From contig CM038726.1 of NCBI GenBank assembly GCA_021613375.1, positions 3,429,046-3,493,045 of the forward strand: 64,000 nucleotides of DNA. Reading direction: 5' to 3'. Under the pieces are notes generated by a model that had not been told where the DNA came from, searched no databases, and saw only the letters and a program-made list of their open reading frames with translations. This document shows positions 33,714 to 46,720 of the stretch, piece by piece. A program made the translations under genes and the position numbers. Numbering within the stretch: position 1 is the stretch's first letter; each line of letters opens with the position of its first letter. Source of the stretch: Megaleporinus macrocephalus (taxonomy: Eukaryota > Chordata > Actinopteri > Characiformes > Anostomidae).

Positions 33714-34685
33714 GAAGAGAAGATAAAAGATAGAAGAAGTCCATACCATGAAACGAAACCTTCTCTCAAGTGAAACCCAGACATTCAACACTGAACCCAA
33801 CCTTTGAGGTACAGCTCTAAAGCTTCAGTCCAAGTTTCTATGAGTGGCACCAGTTTCTAGTATTCCAATGAAAACCAGAACAAGATGAATAAACAGAAGC
33901 TAAATGAATGCTGGGGTAGGGTCACCAGGACGGTGAAAGGACATTGGGGCATTAAAGACGCCAACGACAGTTGAGGGGGAAATACAGGCCTGAACAACAT
34001 ACACTGTACACCTAAGAAAACTACTTACCTTGTTCTTTTTCTGTCCAGATCCTTAGAAGGACTGTAGGTGCCTTCCTGGGCCTCCTTAATACTGGCTGGT
34101 AGAGCCCACGGCTGTGTATAGAAGGGGAGAGGTGGGATCCTGTAAGGAACCTGTAAGGAGTTAACATGGTACACCAATGTTAATGAATGTACTTGAAATT
34201 GTGTTTGTCATTGTTTGTTCCATGTAACCCCACCACTAGCCCTGGGGAATGTCACTAGGGTAGGGTAGGATGTGTCCACGTGGCCTTGCGGCCTCCGACA
34301 CCAACTGGCTGAAGGTAGTCATGAACTATTAGGGACGAGGTAGCACGAGTGACTGGAAGCAGTCTGCTTTGCCCCGTTACACTTAATTGCACTGAGACCC
34401 GTTAACTTTGTTTTCATGCAGTAATTTCTTTTACGTTTCGCTTGTTGGTGTGTATAAGAAACCATCACATGCGTGTACAAAGTCTAATTTTGGAGTCCAG
34501 CCTCATCTTTTCAAGGAGGAGAACCGTCCTCTACCCGCCACGCTACATATAAGGCAATCCCCAAACCTCACAAATGCCAAAGTAAAGCAAATTTTGGTGC
34601 GTCTTAAGTAAATCAATTTGGGCCGTGCCCGGACATTATTTAGCCTATGAATTGAAACAGTTAATAAAAGTTTGAAACTGAAATT
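33714..34685. other. Presumed ZNF-D intron between acceptor and 32-bp array
   Basis: Contains the candidate small exon 34029-34111. The rest (34115-34685), including a CACTAGGGTAGGGTAGGATG phrase at 34252-34271, is unassigned. No recognised element. Confidence 0.4.
34029..34111 (-). other. Candidate internal exon of ZNF-D (83 bp)
   Basis: On the minus strand a strong acceptor (CTCTCCCCTTCTATACACAG) is followed by 83 bp and a consensus donor AACAAG|GTAAGT. One frame is open through all 83 bp (begins RGLYQPVLRRPRKAPT). Joined to the 33711 acceptor it meets a stop before the fingers, so it may be 5' UTR or be spliced to a later acceptor. Support is splice-site strength only. Confidence 0.3.
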
Positions 34686-34699
34686 TCGGCTGCGTTCGG

Positions 34700-37600
34700 T
34701 CCATCCAACTTAGTCCAAGCAAAGCCCAAGCCAGGCCACATACAGCACAAATACAGCCCAAGCCGGATCACATATAGCCCAAATACAGCCCAAGCCAGAC
34801 CACATATAGTCCAAATACAGCCCAAGCCGGACCACATATAGACCAAGCCAGGCCACATACAGCACAAATACAGCCCAAGCCAGACCACATATAGACCAAA
34901 TACAGCCCAAGCCGGACCACATATAGATCAAATACAGCCCAAGCCAGGCCACATATAGATCAAATACAGCCCAAGCCGGACCACATATAGTCCAAATACA
35001 GCCCAAGCCAGGCCACATATAGATCAAATACAGCCCAAGGCAGACCACATATAGCCCAAATACAGCCCAAGTCAGACCACATATAGCCCAAATACAGCCC
35101 AAGTCAGACCACATATAGACCAAATACAGACCAAGCCAGACCACATATAGATCAAATACAGCCCAAGCCAGACCACATATAGATCAAATACAGCCCAAGC
35201 CGGACCACATATAGATCAAATACAGCCCAAGCCAGACCACATATAGTCCAAATACAGCCCAAGCCAGACCACATATAGATCAAATACAGCCCAAGCCGGA
35301 CCACATATAGATCAAATACAGCCCAAGCCGGACCACATATAGATCAAATACAGCCCAAGCCAGAACACATATAGTCCAAATACAGCCCAAGCCGGACCAT
35401 ATATAGATCAAATACAGCCCAAGCCGGACCACATATAGATCAAATACAGCCCAAGCCGGACCACATATAGATCAAATACAGCCCAAGCCGGACCACATAT
35501 AGTCCAAATACAGCCCAAGCCGGACCACATATAGTCCAAATACAGCCCAAGCCGGACCACATATAGATCAAACACAGCCAAAGCCGGACCACATATAGTC
35601 CAAATACAGCCCAAGTCGTACCACATATAGTCCAAATACAGCCCAAGTCGGACCACATATAGTCCAAATACAGCCCAAGCCAGGCCACATACAGCCCAAG
35701 CCAGGCCACATATAGTCCAAATACAGCCCAAGCCGGACCACATATAGTGCAAATACAGCCCAAGTCGGACCACATATAGCCCAAATACAGCCCAAGCCAG
35801 GCCACATATAGTCCAAATACAGCCCAAGCCGGAACACATATAGTCCAAATACAGCCCAAGCCGGACCACATATAGTCCAAATACAGCCCAAGCCGGACCA
35901 CATATAGATCAAATACAGCCCAAGCCGGACCACATATAGTCCAAATACAGCCCAAGCCGGACCACATATAGTCCAAATACAGCCCAAGCCGGACCACATA
36001 TAGATCAAATACAGCCCAAGCCGGACCACATATAGATCAAATACAGCCCAAGCCGGACCACACAGCCCAAGCCCAAGCCAGGCCACATACAGCCCAAGCC
36101 AGGCCACATATAGTCCAAATACAGCCCAAGCCAGGCCACATATAGATCAAATACAGCCCAAGCCAGACCACATATAGCCCAAATACAGCCCAAGTCAGAC
36201 CACATATAGACCAAATAAAGCCCAAGTCAGACCACATATAGCCCAAATACAGCCCAAGTCAGACCACATATAGCCCAAATACAGCCCAAGTCAGACCACA
36301 TATAGACCAAATACAGCCCATGCCAGACCACATATAGATCAAATACAGCCCAAGCCGGACCACATATAGATCAAATACAGCCCAAGCCAGACCACATATA
36401 GTCCAAATACAGCCCAAGCCAGACCACATATAGATCAAATACAGCCCAAGCCGGACCATATATAGATCAAATACAGCCCAAGCCGGACCACATATAGATC
36501 AAATACAGCCCAAGCCAGACCACATATAGTCCAAATACAGCCCAAGCCGGACCACATATAGATCAAATACAGCCCAAGCCGGACCACACAGCCCAAGCCC
36601 AAGCCAGGCCACATACAGCCCAAGCCAGGCCACATATAGTCCAAATACAGCCCAAGCCAGGCCACATATAGATCAAATACAGCCCAAGCCAGACCACATA
36701 TAGCCCAAATACAGCCCAAGTCAGACCACATATAGACCAAATACAGCGCAAGTCAGACCACATATAGATCAAATACAGCCCAAGCCAGACCACATATAGA
36801 TCAAATACAGCCCAAGCCAGACCACATATAGATCAAATACAGCCCAAGCCGGACCACATATAGATCAAATACAGCCCAAGCCGGACCACATATAGATCAA
36901 ATACAGCCCAAGCCGGACCACATATAGTCCAAATACAGCCCAAGCCGGACCATATATAGATCAAATACAGCCCAAGCCGGACCACATATAGATCAAATAC
37001 AGCCCAAGCCGGACCACATATAGTCCAAATACAGCCCAAGCCGGACCACATATAGTCCAAATACAGCCCAAGCCGGACCACATATAGATCAAACACAGCC
37101 CAAGCCGGACCACATATAGTCCAAATACAGCCCAAGTCGGACCACATATAGTCCAAATACAGCCCAAGCCAGGCCACATACAGCCCAAGCCAGGCCACAT
37201 ATAGTCCAAATGCAGCCCAAGCCGGACCACATATAGTCCAAATACAGCCCAAGTCGGACCACATATAGCCCAAATACAGCCCAAGCCGGACCACATATAG
37301 ATCAAATACAGCCCAAGCCGGACCACATATAGAAAATACAGCCCAAGCCGGACCACACAGCCCAAGCCCAAGCCAGGCCACATACAGCCCAAGCCAGGCC
37401 ACATATAGTCCAAATACAGCCCAAGCCGGACCACATATAGATCAAATACAGCCCAAGCCGGACCACATGTAGTCCAAATACAGCCCAAGTCGTACCACAT
37501 ATAGCCCAAATACAGCCCAAGCCAGGCCACATACAGCCCAAGCCAGGCCACATATAGTCCAAATACAGCCCAAGCCGGACCACATATAGATCAAATACAG

Positions 37601-39765
37601 CCCAAGCCGGACCACATATAGTCCAAATACAGCCCAAGCCGGACCACATATAGCCCAAATACAGCCCAAGCCAGGCCACATATAGTCCAAATACAGCCCA
37701 AGCCAGGCCACATATAGTCCAAATACAGCCCAAGCCAGACCACATATAGATCAAATACAGCCCAAGCCAGACCACATATAGATCAAATACAGCCCAAGCT
37801 GGACCACATATAGTCCAAATACAGCCCAAGCCAGACCACATATAGTCCAAATACAGCCCAAGCCGGACCACATATAGTCCAAATACAGCCCAAGCCGGAC
37901 CACATATAGATCAAACACAGACCACATATAGATCAAATACAGCCCAAGCCGGACCACACAGCCCAAGCCCAAGCCAGGCCACATACAGCCCAAGCCAGGC
38001 CACATATAGTCCAAATACAGCCCAAGCCGGACCACATATAGTCCAAATACAGCCCAAGCCGGACCACATATAGTCCAAATACAGCCCAAGCCGGACCACA
38101 TATAGTCCAAATACAGCCCAAGCCAGGCCACATATAGATCAAATACAACCCAAGCCGGACCACATATAGTCCAAATACAGCCCAAGCCGGACCACATATA
38201 GTCCAAATACAGCCCAAGCCGGACCACATATAGTCCAAATACAGCCCAAGCCGGACCACATATAGTCCAAATACAGCCCAAGTCGGACCACATATAGTCC
38301 AAATACAGCCCAAGCCGGACCACATATAGATCAAATACAGCCCAGGCCGGACCACATATAGATCAAATACAGCCCAGGCCGGACCACATATAGATCAAAT
38401 ACAGCCCAAGTCGGACCACATATAGCCCAAATACAGCCCAAGCGAGGCCACATACAGCCCAAGCCAGGCCACATATAGTCCAAATACAGCCCAAGCCGGA
38501 CCACATATAGATCAAATAGAGCCCAAGCCGGACCACATATAGTCCAAATACAGCCCAAGCCGGACCACATATAGCCCAAATACAGCCCAAGCCAGGCCAC
38601 ATATAGTCCAAATACAGCCCAAGCCGGACCACATATAGTCCAAATACAGCCCAAGCCAGACCACATATAGATCAAATACAGCCCAAGCCGGACCACATAT
38701 AGTCCAAATACAGCCCAAGCCGGACCACATATAGTCCAAATACAGCCCAAGCCGGACCACATATAGATCAAATACAGCCCAAGCCAGACCACATATAGAT
38801 CAAATACAGCCCAAGCCGGACCACATATAGATCAAATACAGCCCAAGCCAGACCACATATAGATCAAATACAGCCCAAGCCGGACCACATATAGTCCAAA
38901 TACAGCCCAAGCCGGACCACATATAGTCCAAATACAGCCCAAGCCGGACCACATATAGTCCAAATACAGCCCAAGCCGGACCACATACAGATCAAATACA
39001 GCCCAAGCCGGACCACATATAGATCAAATACAGCCCAAGCCAGACCACATATAGTCCAAATACAGCCCAAGCCGGACCACATATAGATCAAATACAGCCC
39101 AAGCCGGACCACATATAGATCAAATACAGCCCAAGCCAGACCACATATAGATCAAATACAGCCCAAGCCGGACCACATATAGATCAAATACAGCCCAAGC
39201 CGGACCACACAGCCCAAGCCCAAGCCAGGCCACATACAGCCCAAGCCAGGCCACATATAGTCCAAATACAGCCCAAGCCGGACCACATATAGATCAAATA
39301 CAGCCCAAGCCGGACCACATGTAGTCCAAATACAGCCCAAGTCGTACCACATATAGTCCAAATACAGCCCAAGTCGTACCACATATAGCCCAAATACAGC
39401 CCAAGCCAGGCCACATACAGCCCAAGCCAGGCCACATATAGTCCAAATACAGCCCAAGCCGGACCACATATAGATCAAATACAGCCCAAGCCGGACCACA
39501 TATAGTCCAAATACAGCCCAAGCCGGACCACATATAGCCCAAATACAGCCCAAGCCAGGCCACATATAGTCCAAATACAGCCCAAGCCAGGCCACAAATA
39601 GTCCAAATACAGCCCAAGCCAGACCACATATAGATCAAATACAGCCCAAGCCAGACCACATATAGATCAAATACAGCCCAAGCCGGACCACATATAGTCC
39701 AAATACAGCCCAAGCCGGACCACATATAGTCCAAATACAGCCCAAGCCGGACCACATATAGCCCA
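34700..39765. repeat. 32-bp satellite (AGCCCAAGCCGGACCACATA), 5 kb
   Basis: About 158 units of 32 bp. Variable points are GGACC/AGACC/AGGCC and the spacer AGTCC/AGATC/AGCCC. A distinctive block with CAGCCCAAGCCCAAGCC recurs at about 36063, 36590, 37358, 37961 and 39209, which marks higher-order repeats. 32 is not a multiple of three, so frames rotate every unit and repeat every 96 bp. All minus-strand frames lack stops, giving WSGLGCIW/LYVVRLGLYLDYM-type frames. It lies in the presumed first intron of ZNF-D. Confidence 0.97.
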
Positions 39766-39930
39766 CCACAATATCTTTTTAGCATTATTAATTTCATCAG
39801 TATACAAGATTAAAAAAAGTTTGATTCAAATGTTTTTCTTTGTCACTGCAGCTGCAGTGTTGGTTCGACCCACACTCGTCTGTTTGTCTGCAGGCTAGAA
39901 CAGTCAGTACTGGTAATGTGCAGGTCGTAC
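39766..39930. other. Short unique stretch after the satellite
   Basis: No recognisable feature between the 32-bp satellite and module copy 4. Confidence 0.4.
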
Positions 39931-39939
39931 TTGGACCTC

Positions 39940-40430
39940 TTTAGTCGCTGCTTGCACCTACATGTAATTTGTAGACGGTCCCTTAGCTTTCAACGCGATT
40001 ACAGCTGTCTGCGTGTTTTTTTCTGGCGAATGTAAACATTTCTAGCAGTAATTAAACTGAAGCCTCGATGTTTTAACTTAATAACAGTGACCAGAAGCAT
40101 ATAATAATTTTTATACGTACCGTTAAAGAAATACTGAAGAAAAAACACGAATAATATGAGCACGAATCTGACCGGCAGCGATTAAACTTCTCCAGTCTCA
40201 GCAAACAGCGTAGAAAATACGACGTAAACATCAGTAGGTTCCAGTCAGAGGATTAAATATGAGTAAACTCTGCAAACTGTCCAGTTTGTGTCTATAAATC
40301 TGCACAAAAGTCGTTTGTTTACATCGTACATTAAACCAGCCGCAACAAACTAAAGCCCTGTACGCGCGCAAATAGCGTCCGCGCGAGCAAATAGAGAACT
40401 ATCGTTCCGCCCTAAACTACAAGACCATTA
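39940..40430 (-). promoter_or_regulatory. ZNF promoter/first-exon module, copy 4 (for ZNF-D)
   Basis: On the minus strand: GCGGAAC (40410-40404), a TTTGCTCGCGCGGACGC phrase, ATGTAAACAAACGACTTTTG, AAACTGGACAG, CTGACTGGAACC, and a candidate exon ending TTTAACG|GTACGT at 40121. GGTCACTGTTATTAA and AAGGGACCGTCTACAAA (39984-39968) follow. The spacing from GCGGAAC to the 17-bp motif is about 420 bp, against about 415 in copy 1 and 381 in copy 3. ZNF-D lies 6.5 kb downstream, of which 5.07 kb is the 32-bp satellite. Confidence 0.62.
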
Positions 40431-40784
40431 AATGACCACTGTGGTCAGACAAGCCAGATAACATGACCTTCCCAGCCAGAACACAAACATTTGATTTGTT
40501 CTCTGCTTTTATTTTTCTATATGAAAAATTGTATAATATGTGATTATTTTTTTGTTTACTAGAAAACATAAACATAAAACAATTCTTTGTCCAGTAAACT
40601 GGACATCACATGTGAATTGAATATAACAAGACACAAAGCACACACTGGACATGCTCCTAAAATATTAAATAATTTCTATAATAGGCTAAAACAGTCAAAG
40701 CTACATTACATATTGTCTCAATTCAATGAAAACCGTTTTTATTTTTCTACATCAGTTGACCACGGCAGTTGACCACGGTTTACA

Positions 40785-40870
40785 TTGCATGAAAAATTCA
40801 TGATGAATGGACCAATAGAAATGCTCTAAATTAGCTTGGCAAACAATTCTGGTTCCACTGACTTACTTTA
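40785..40870 (-). repeat. Dispersed repeat, inverted copy of 27200-27330
   Basis: On the minus strand it reads GTAAGTCAGTGGAACCAGAA and later TTTCTATTGGTCCATTCATC, matching the plus strand at about 27244-27310. An interspersed element of unknown family. Confidence 0.6.
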
Positions 40871-42812
40871 GATTGCTTTAAGATAGCGTAGACAGCAAAT
40901 AATTAGAAGAAATCCAAATTTTTGTATATCCAGATAGACTTCAGATTAAATTCATATTGCTTTTAGATAATGTAGACTGCAAACAATGACAAGAAATCCA
41001 GTTTGGCATATCCAGATTGACTTTAGATTGAATTCACATTGCTTTTTGTTAGAGTAGACAACAAACAATTACAAGAAATACAATGTTTGGCATATCTGGA
41101 TTGACTTCAGATTAAATCCAGATGCTTTATAATTGCATAGACAGCAAACAATTACAAGAAATACAATTTTTGGCATATCCAGATTGACTTCAGATTGAAT
41201 TCATATTGTTTTTAGAAAGTGTAGATAGTGAACAATTATAAGAAATCCAATGTTTGGCATATCCAGACTGACTTCAGATTGAATTCATATTGTTTTTAGA
41301 AAGTGTAGATAGTGAACAATTATAAGAAATCCAATATTTGGCATATCCAGATTGAATTTGGATTGAATTCAGATTGCTTTATGATAGTGTAGACAGCAAA
41401 CAATTTGAAGAAATCCAATTTTTGGCATATCCAGATTGACTTCAGATTGAATTCATATTGCTTTTAGATAATTTAAACTGCAAACAATGACAAGAAATCC
41501 AGTTTGGCATATCCAGATTGACTTCAGATTGAATTCATATTGCTTTTTGATAGTGTAGACAGCAAACAATGACAAGAAATCCAAATTTTTTACATATCCA
41601 GATTGACTTAAGATTGAATTCATATTGCTTTTAGATACTGTAGATAGCAAACAGTTACAAGAAATAATTTTTTTGGCATATCCAGATTCACTTCAGATTT
41701 TGGATTGAATTAAGATTGCTTTACAATTGTGTAGACAGCAAACAATTACAAGAAATACAATTTTTGGCATATCTGGATTGACTTCAGATTAAATCCAGAT
41801 GCTTTATAATTGCATAGACAGCAAACAATTACAAGAAATCCAATGTTTGGCATATCCAGACTGACTTCAGATTGAATTTATATTGCTTTAAGATAGTGTA
41901 GACAGCAAACAATTACAAGAAATACAATGTTTGGCTTATCAAGATTGACTTCAGATTGAATTCATATTGCTTTTAGATGGCGTAGACAGCAAACAATTAG
42001 AAGAAATCCAAATTTTTGCATATCCAGATAGACTTCAGATTAAATTCATATTGCTTTTAGATAATGTAAACGGCAAACAATGACAAGAAATCCAGTTTGG
42101 CATGTCCAGATTCACTTCAGATTGAATTCACATTGCTTTTTGTTAGAGTAGACAATAAACAATTACAAGAAATACAATTTTTGGCATATCTGGATTGACT
42201 TCAGATTAAATCCAGATGCTTTATAATTGCATAGACAGCAAACAATTACAAGAAATTCAATGTTTGGCATATCCAGACTGACTTCAGATTGAATTCATAT
42301 TGCTTTTAGATAGTGTAGATAGCAAACAATTATAAGAAATACAATTTTTGGCATTTTCAAATTGAACTCAGATTGCTTTTAGATAAAGTAGACAGCAAAC
42401 AATTACACAAAAATCTAATGTTTGGCATATTCAGATTGAATTTGGATTTAATTCAGATTGCTTTATAATTGTGTAGACAGAAAACAATTACAAGAAATAC
42501 AGTTTGGCATATCCAGACTGACTTCAGATTAAATTCATATTGCTTTTAGATAGTGGAGATAGCAAACAATTATAAGAAATCCCATTTTTGGCATTTCCAG
42601 ACTGACTTCAGTTTTAAGAAATAAAAGTTTTGGAATATCCACAATTAAAATTACAAGAAATATGTTTGGCATATTCAGATTAAATTAGATTGCTTTTAGA
42701 TAATGTAGATAGCAAACAAGAACTAATTTTTTTTGGCATATCCAGATTGACTTCAGATTGCTTTTTGATGGTGTAGACAGCAAACAATTAGAAGAAATAC
42801 AAATTGTGGGCA
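40871..42812. repeat. Diverged ~84-bp satellite, block 1
   Basis: About 23 diverged units of roughly 84 bp, with CAGATTGACTTCAGATTGAA, TTTTAGATAGTGTAGACAGC and AAACAATTACAAGAAATCCA as consensus parts. Many indels and substitutions show it is older than the neighbouring arrays. It lies upstream of module copy 4 in the gap between ZNF-D and ZNF-E. Non-coding. Confidence 0.9.
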
Positions 42813-43571
42813 GATAGTTCTCTACAAAGAAATATTTCGGAAAAAATTTTGACAGTAATACCCATCGCTGTAGGTGATGCTCTTGTAACAACAAATAAAT
42901 GAGTCCACAAAGGTAAACTCTTCTTGTTAGATTTAATCAAACAGTCTTATGGTAATTAAAACGATTCACAATTTACAAAAAAATGCTTTAAAATAGAAAA
43001 AACTTTTAATGTCAATAAGACAGTATGACTAAAACACAAAATACAGCATTTCTGGTTCATATTCTGGTCTCAGAGTCTTCCTCTTTCTCTATCAATCAAA
43101 ATATCATATGAAACTAAAAATATGAAGAAACATGCAGTTATTGAGGTTTTAATCAGATAAGAAAGTTTACATTATTTACACTCTTGCTGAGGATAATATA
43201 CTTCATTCAAACTGAAACATAAATATGCTCAAGATAACTCATAAACATGAAGTGCTTTCAGAGATGTGGGCATGTTTTGTAAATATGAGAAGAAATCTAA
43301 AAAGAAAAATTTGCTTATCAGCTGCATCTGACGCTGTAAATAAGAAAAATCCAACAAATGTATATTAAACATACATGATCCAAATCTAAATAGTCAATTC
43401 TTTATCTTTATCAACTTTATCTGACAATTTAACTGACAATTTAGTACCATTCAGTTCTTATTAAAAGATAATAAAAAAAAAACAGATTTCTAAGTTATCA
43501 CCGAAATGTTTCCTTTATATAGTGTAGTTACTCCAACGTTCGGACTTCCAGCCCAAATCCCAAAAAAACAC
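42813..43571. other. Unique spacer interrupting the 84-bp satellite
   Basis: About 760 bp of AT-rich sequence with no satellite units and no recognised element. No target duplication or inverted ends were identified at its borders. It may be an insertion or ancient spacer. Confidence 0.5.
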
Positions 43572-45190
43572 AAGTAATACCAAGAAATACCCATACTGAA
43601 TTCAGATTAAATCCAGACTGCAAACAATGACAAGAAATCCAATTTTGGCATATCCATATTGAATCAAGATTGTTTTTGATAGTGTAGATATCCAAGAATT
43701 ACAAGAAATCCAATTCTTGACATACCCATATTGAATTCAGATTGAATCCAGATTGTTTTTGATAGTGTAGATGGCAAATGATTACAAGAAATCCAATTGT
43801 TGGCATATCCAGATTGAATTCAGATTGTTTTTGATAGTGTAGATATCCAAGAATTACAAGAAATCCAATTCTTGACATACCCATATTGAATTCAGATTGA
43901 ATCCAGATTGTTTTTGATAGTGTAGATGGCAAATGATTACAAGAAATCCAATTGTTGGCATATCCAGATTGAATTCAGATTGTTTTTGATAGTGTAGATA
44001 GCCACCAATTACAAGAAATCCAATTTTTGGCATATCCAGGCTGAATTCAGATTGAATTCGGATTGAATCCAGATTGCTTTTCGATAGTGTAAACGGCAAA
44101 CGATTACAAGAAATCCAATTGTTGGCTTATCCAGACTGAATACAGGTTGCTTTCCGATATTGTAGACAACAAACAATGACAAGAAATCCAATTTCTGTCA
44201 TATTAAGATTGAATATAGATTATATTCAAATTGTGTTTTGATAGTGTAGACAGCAAACAATTACAAGGAATCCAATTGTTGGCTTATCGAGATTGAATTC
44301 GGATTGAATTTGGATTGCTTTTAGATATTGTAGACAGCAAACAATTACAAGGAATCTGATTTTTGATATACTGAGATTGAATTCAGATTACTTTATAATT
44401 ACGTAGGCAGCAAGAAATGACGAGAAATCCAATTGTTGGCATATGTAGACTGAATTCAGATTATAATCAGACTGTGTTTTAATAGTGTAGACAGCAAACC
44501 GTTACAAAAAAATCGAATTGTTGGCATATCCAGATTGAATTCAGATTGAATCCAGATTGCTTTTAGATAGTGTCAACAGCAAACGTTTACAAGAAATCCA
44601 ATTGTTGGCATATCCAGAAATTTGATTGAATTTGGATTGCTTTTAGATAATGTCGACAGCAAAGATTACAAGGAATCTGATTTTTGATATACTGAGATTG
44701 AATTCAGATTACTTTATAATTGTGTAGGCAGCAAAAAATTATAAGAAATCCAATTTTTGGAATATACAAATTGACTTCAGATTGAATCCAGATTATTTTT
44801 AGATCGTGTAAACAGCAATTACAAGAAATCTGATTTTTGAGATTGAATCCAGATTGCTTTATAATTGTGAAGACAGCAAAAAATTACGAGAAATCCAATT
44901 TTTGGAATATACAAACTGACTTCAGATTGAATCCAGATTATTTTTAGATAGTGTAAACAGCAATTACAAGAAATCTGATTTTTGAAATTGAATCCAGATT
45001 GCTTTATAATTGTGGAGACAGCAAAAAATTACGAGAAATCCAATTTTTGGAATATACAAATTGACTTCAGATTGAATCCAGATTATTTTTAGATAGTGTC
45101 GACAGCAAACGATTACAAGGAATCCAATTTTTTTGATATATTGAGATTGAATTCAGATTGAGTCCAGATTACTTTGGACAGCAAACACAC
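43572..45190. repeat. Diverged ~84-bp satellite, block 2
   Basis: The same family as block 1, with GACTTCAGATTGAATCCAGA and AATCCAATTGTTGGCATATC. A 155-bp two-unit segment starting near 43691 is repeated essentially exactly at 43846, and another two-unit segment recurs after about 145 bp near 44825 and 44970. Recent local duplication has therefore occurred inside an old array. Confidence 0.9.
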
Positions 45191-46350
45191 ATTAAAGCTG
45201 CTTTACTTGCAAACTGGATCCAAACCACATTCAGTCTGAACGCTCTGGCTGCTCAAATTAGACTTCACAGTGGTTTCGCATCACGTTAAATAACGAGGTC
45301 GGGTTGATTTTATAGGGGGGTTTTCTTCTGTGGGGTGGGCTGCTTCATTCCATACATCAAGTTTAATGAAAAAACTGTAAACAAACATTTACTATTGGCA
45401 CCAAGAATTCCAAACGGCACTATATTACTCAGTATAAGTTTTAAGTTGCGAATCTTTTAAAATTGATTTTAGTTAAAAAAATGTTGTTGTTGTAAGTCAT
45501 TAAGCTTGCATCTTCTAAGATTTAGCAAATTTAGATTAATCATTATACTAAAATATATGTATTAATAATTGTCTACTATCCGTTATGCTGGATATCTAGT
45601 TCAATAAAAGAAAAAAGAACAATAAAAATATATATATATTAGTTTTAAATAAATGAAAACGCCAACTTTCACATAGGCTTGATTTTCTATGTAGAGGAAA
45701 TAGAAATGAAGACGTATTTGAAGACGTACTCTAGCAAATAAATCACTAAGATGCTTATTCCTTGAGAATACAACCAGACAGCGCCTCCCGCAGCTTCATA
45801 AAGGAACTGCACATACACATGTACTTCTAACTTAAACAGTTCACCCGTGTGTGGTCAGTTCTCACGTATATATCTCTTAAACTTACAGAGGTTTTATATT
45901 CCGCTGTATAATCTGGAGCACTTAGGACTGAAACAGTCACGCCAACAGGGGGACAGGGGGCTGCAGTTTGAGTGGACCCCTTAAAAAAATTATAAACATA
46001 AAATTTCATGAACATAAAATTAATAATAATAATAGTATGATAATTGAGATTAATTACATGGTAAATACATTTAGCCCCAAAAAGTACTAAACTACAAACA
46101 ACATATACTTAACCCTCAACAAACCTATGAAACAATCCTAAGAACCTAAAGTAAACCAAAATGAAACGTTTCCACAACTATGTACAGCTCAGATTATATA
46201 ACAGTCCTTCTTTTCATATCACGTTATACATAGGAGACGGTGCAGTACCACCTGAAACCATAGGGGGGCAGCGTAGTTAACCGCTCAAGCAAAGCCCAAA
46301 GCCAGTTTCTGTTGCTGGTAATACGTCACAGCCAACCATAGTAGGTACCA
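45191..46350. other. Unassigned AT-rich intergenic stretch
   Basis: Short (TA)n near 45630. A CCATAGGGGGGCAGCGTAG phrase at 46259-46277 resembles other GGGGGC phrases in the window. No gene is recognised. Confidence 0.4.
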
Positions 46351-46570
46351 AGCCTTTGACTCTCCACTGCCCCCTAGTTGCTGTATTGCTTAACATCCAT
46401 GCCAACGTAGGGGGCGCATGGAGGTACGTGGGCAGCGATGGTTCTGGAGCAACTTGGCAAGTAGTTCTTCACAGGAACGTGAAGGTTTTCGACTGTTCTG
46501 GGTTTCGAATAGAAAAAAAGTTATTATTATTATTAATATTATTAGTTATTATTATTATTACACAGCAGAG

Positions 46571-46720
46571 TCACGTTATAACGAGCACCAGCTTATATCC
46601 AGACTCGATAAGATCCTGGTAGGTGGTCACAGGTATCTGGAGGTATCGTCCTGACTGCAGTGCATCCCACAGCTGCTGGAGGGAGCGTGGAGGAGGATCC
46701 ATCCAGGTGGTCCCACAGAT
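46571..46720 (-). pseudogene. Tc1-like transposase C-terminal fragment
   Basis: The minus-strand frame contains DPPPRSLQQLWDALQ and then IPVTTYQDLIES, the C-terminal tail typical of Tc1-family transposases (PPPxSLQxLxxAL, IPxxTxQxLIxS). The normal PRRC ending is replaced, and upstream catalytic motifs are missing. The upstream part of the open frame (to 46867) is not recognisably transposase. Confidence 0.6.

Noticed and set aside
34661..39797. Numerous Trp/Leu/Gly-rich minus-strand frames resembling membrane proteins
   Set aside because: All are frames of the 32-bp satellite. Hydrophobicity follows from the unit sequence and several frames overlap.
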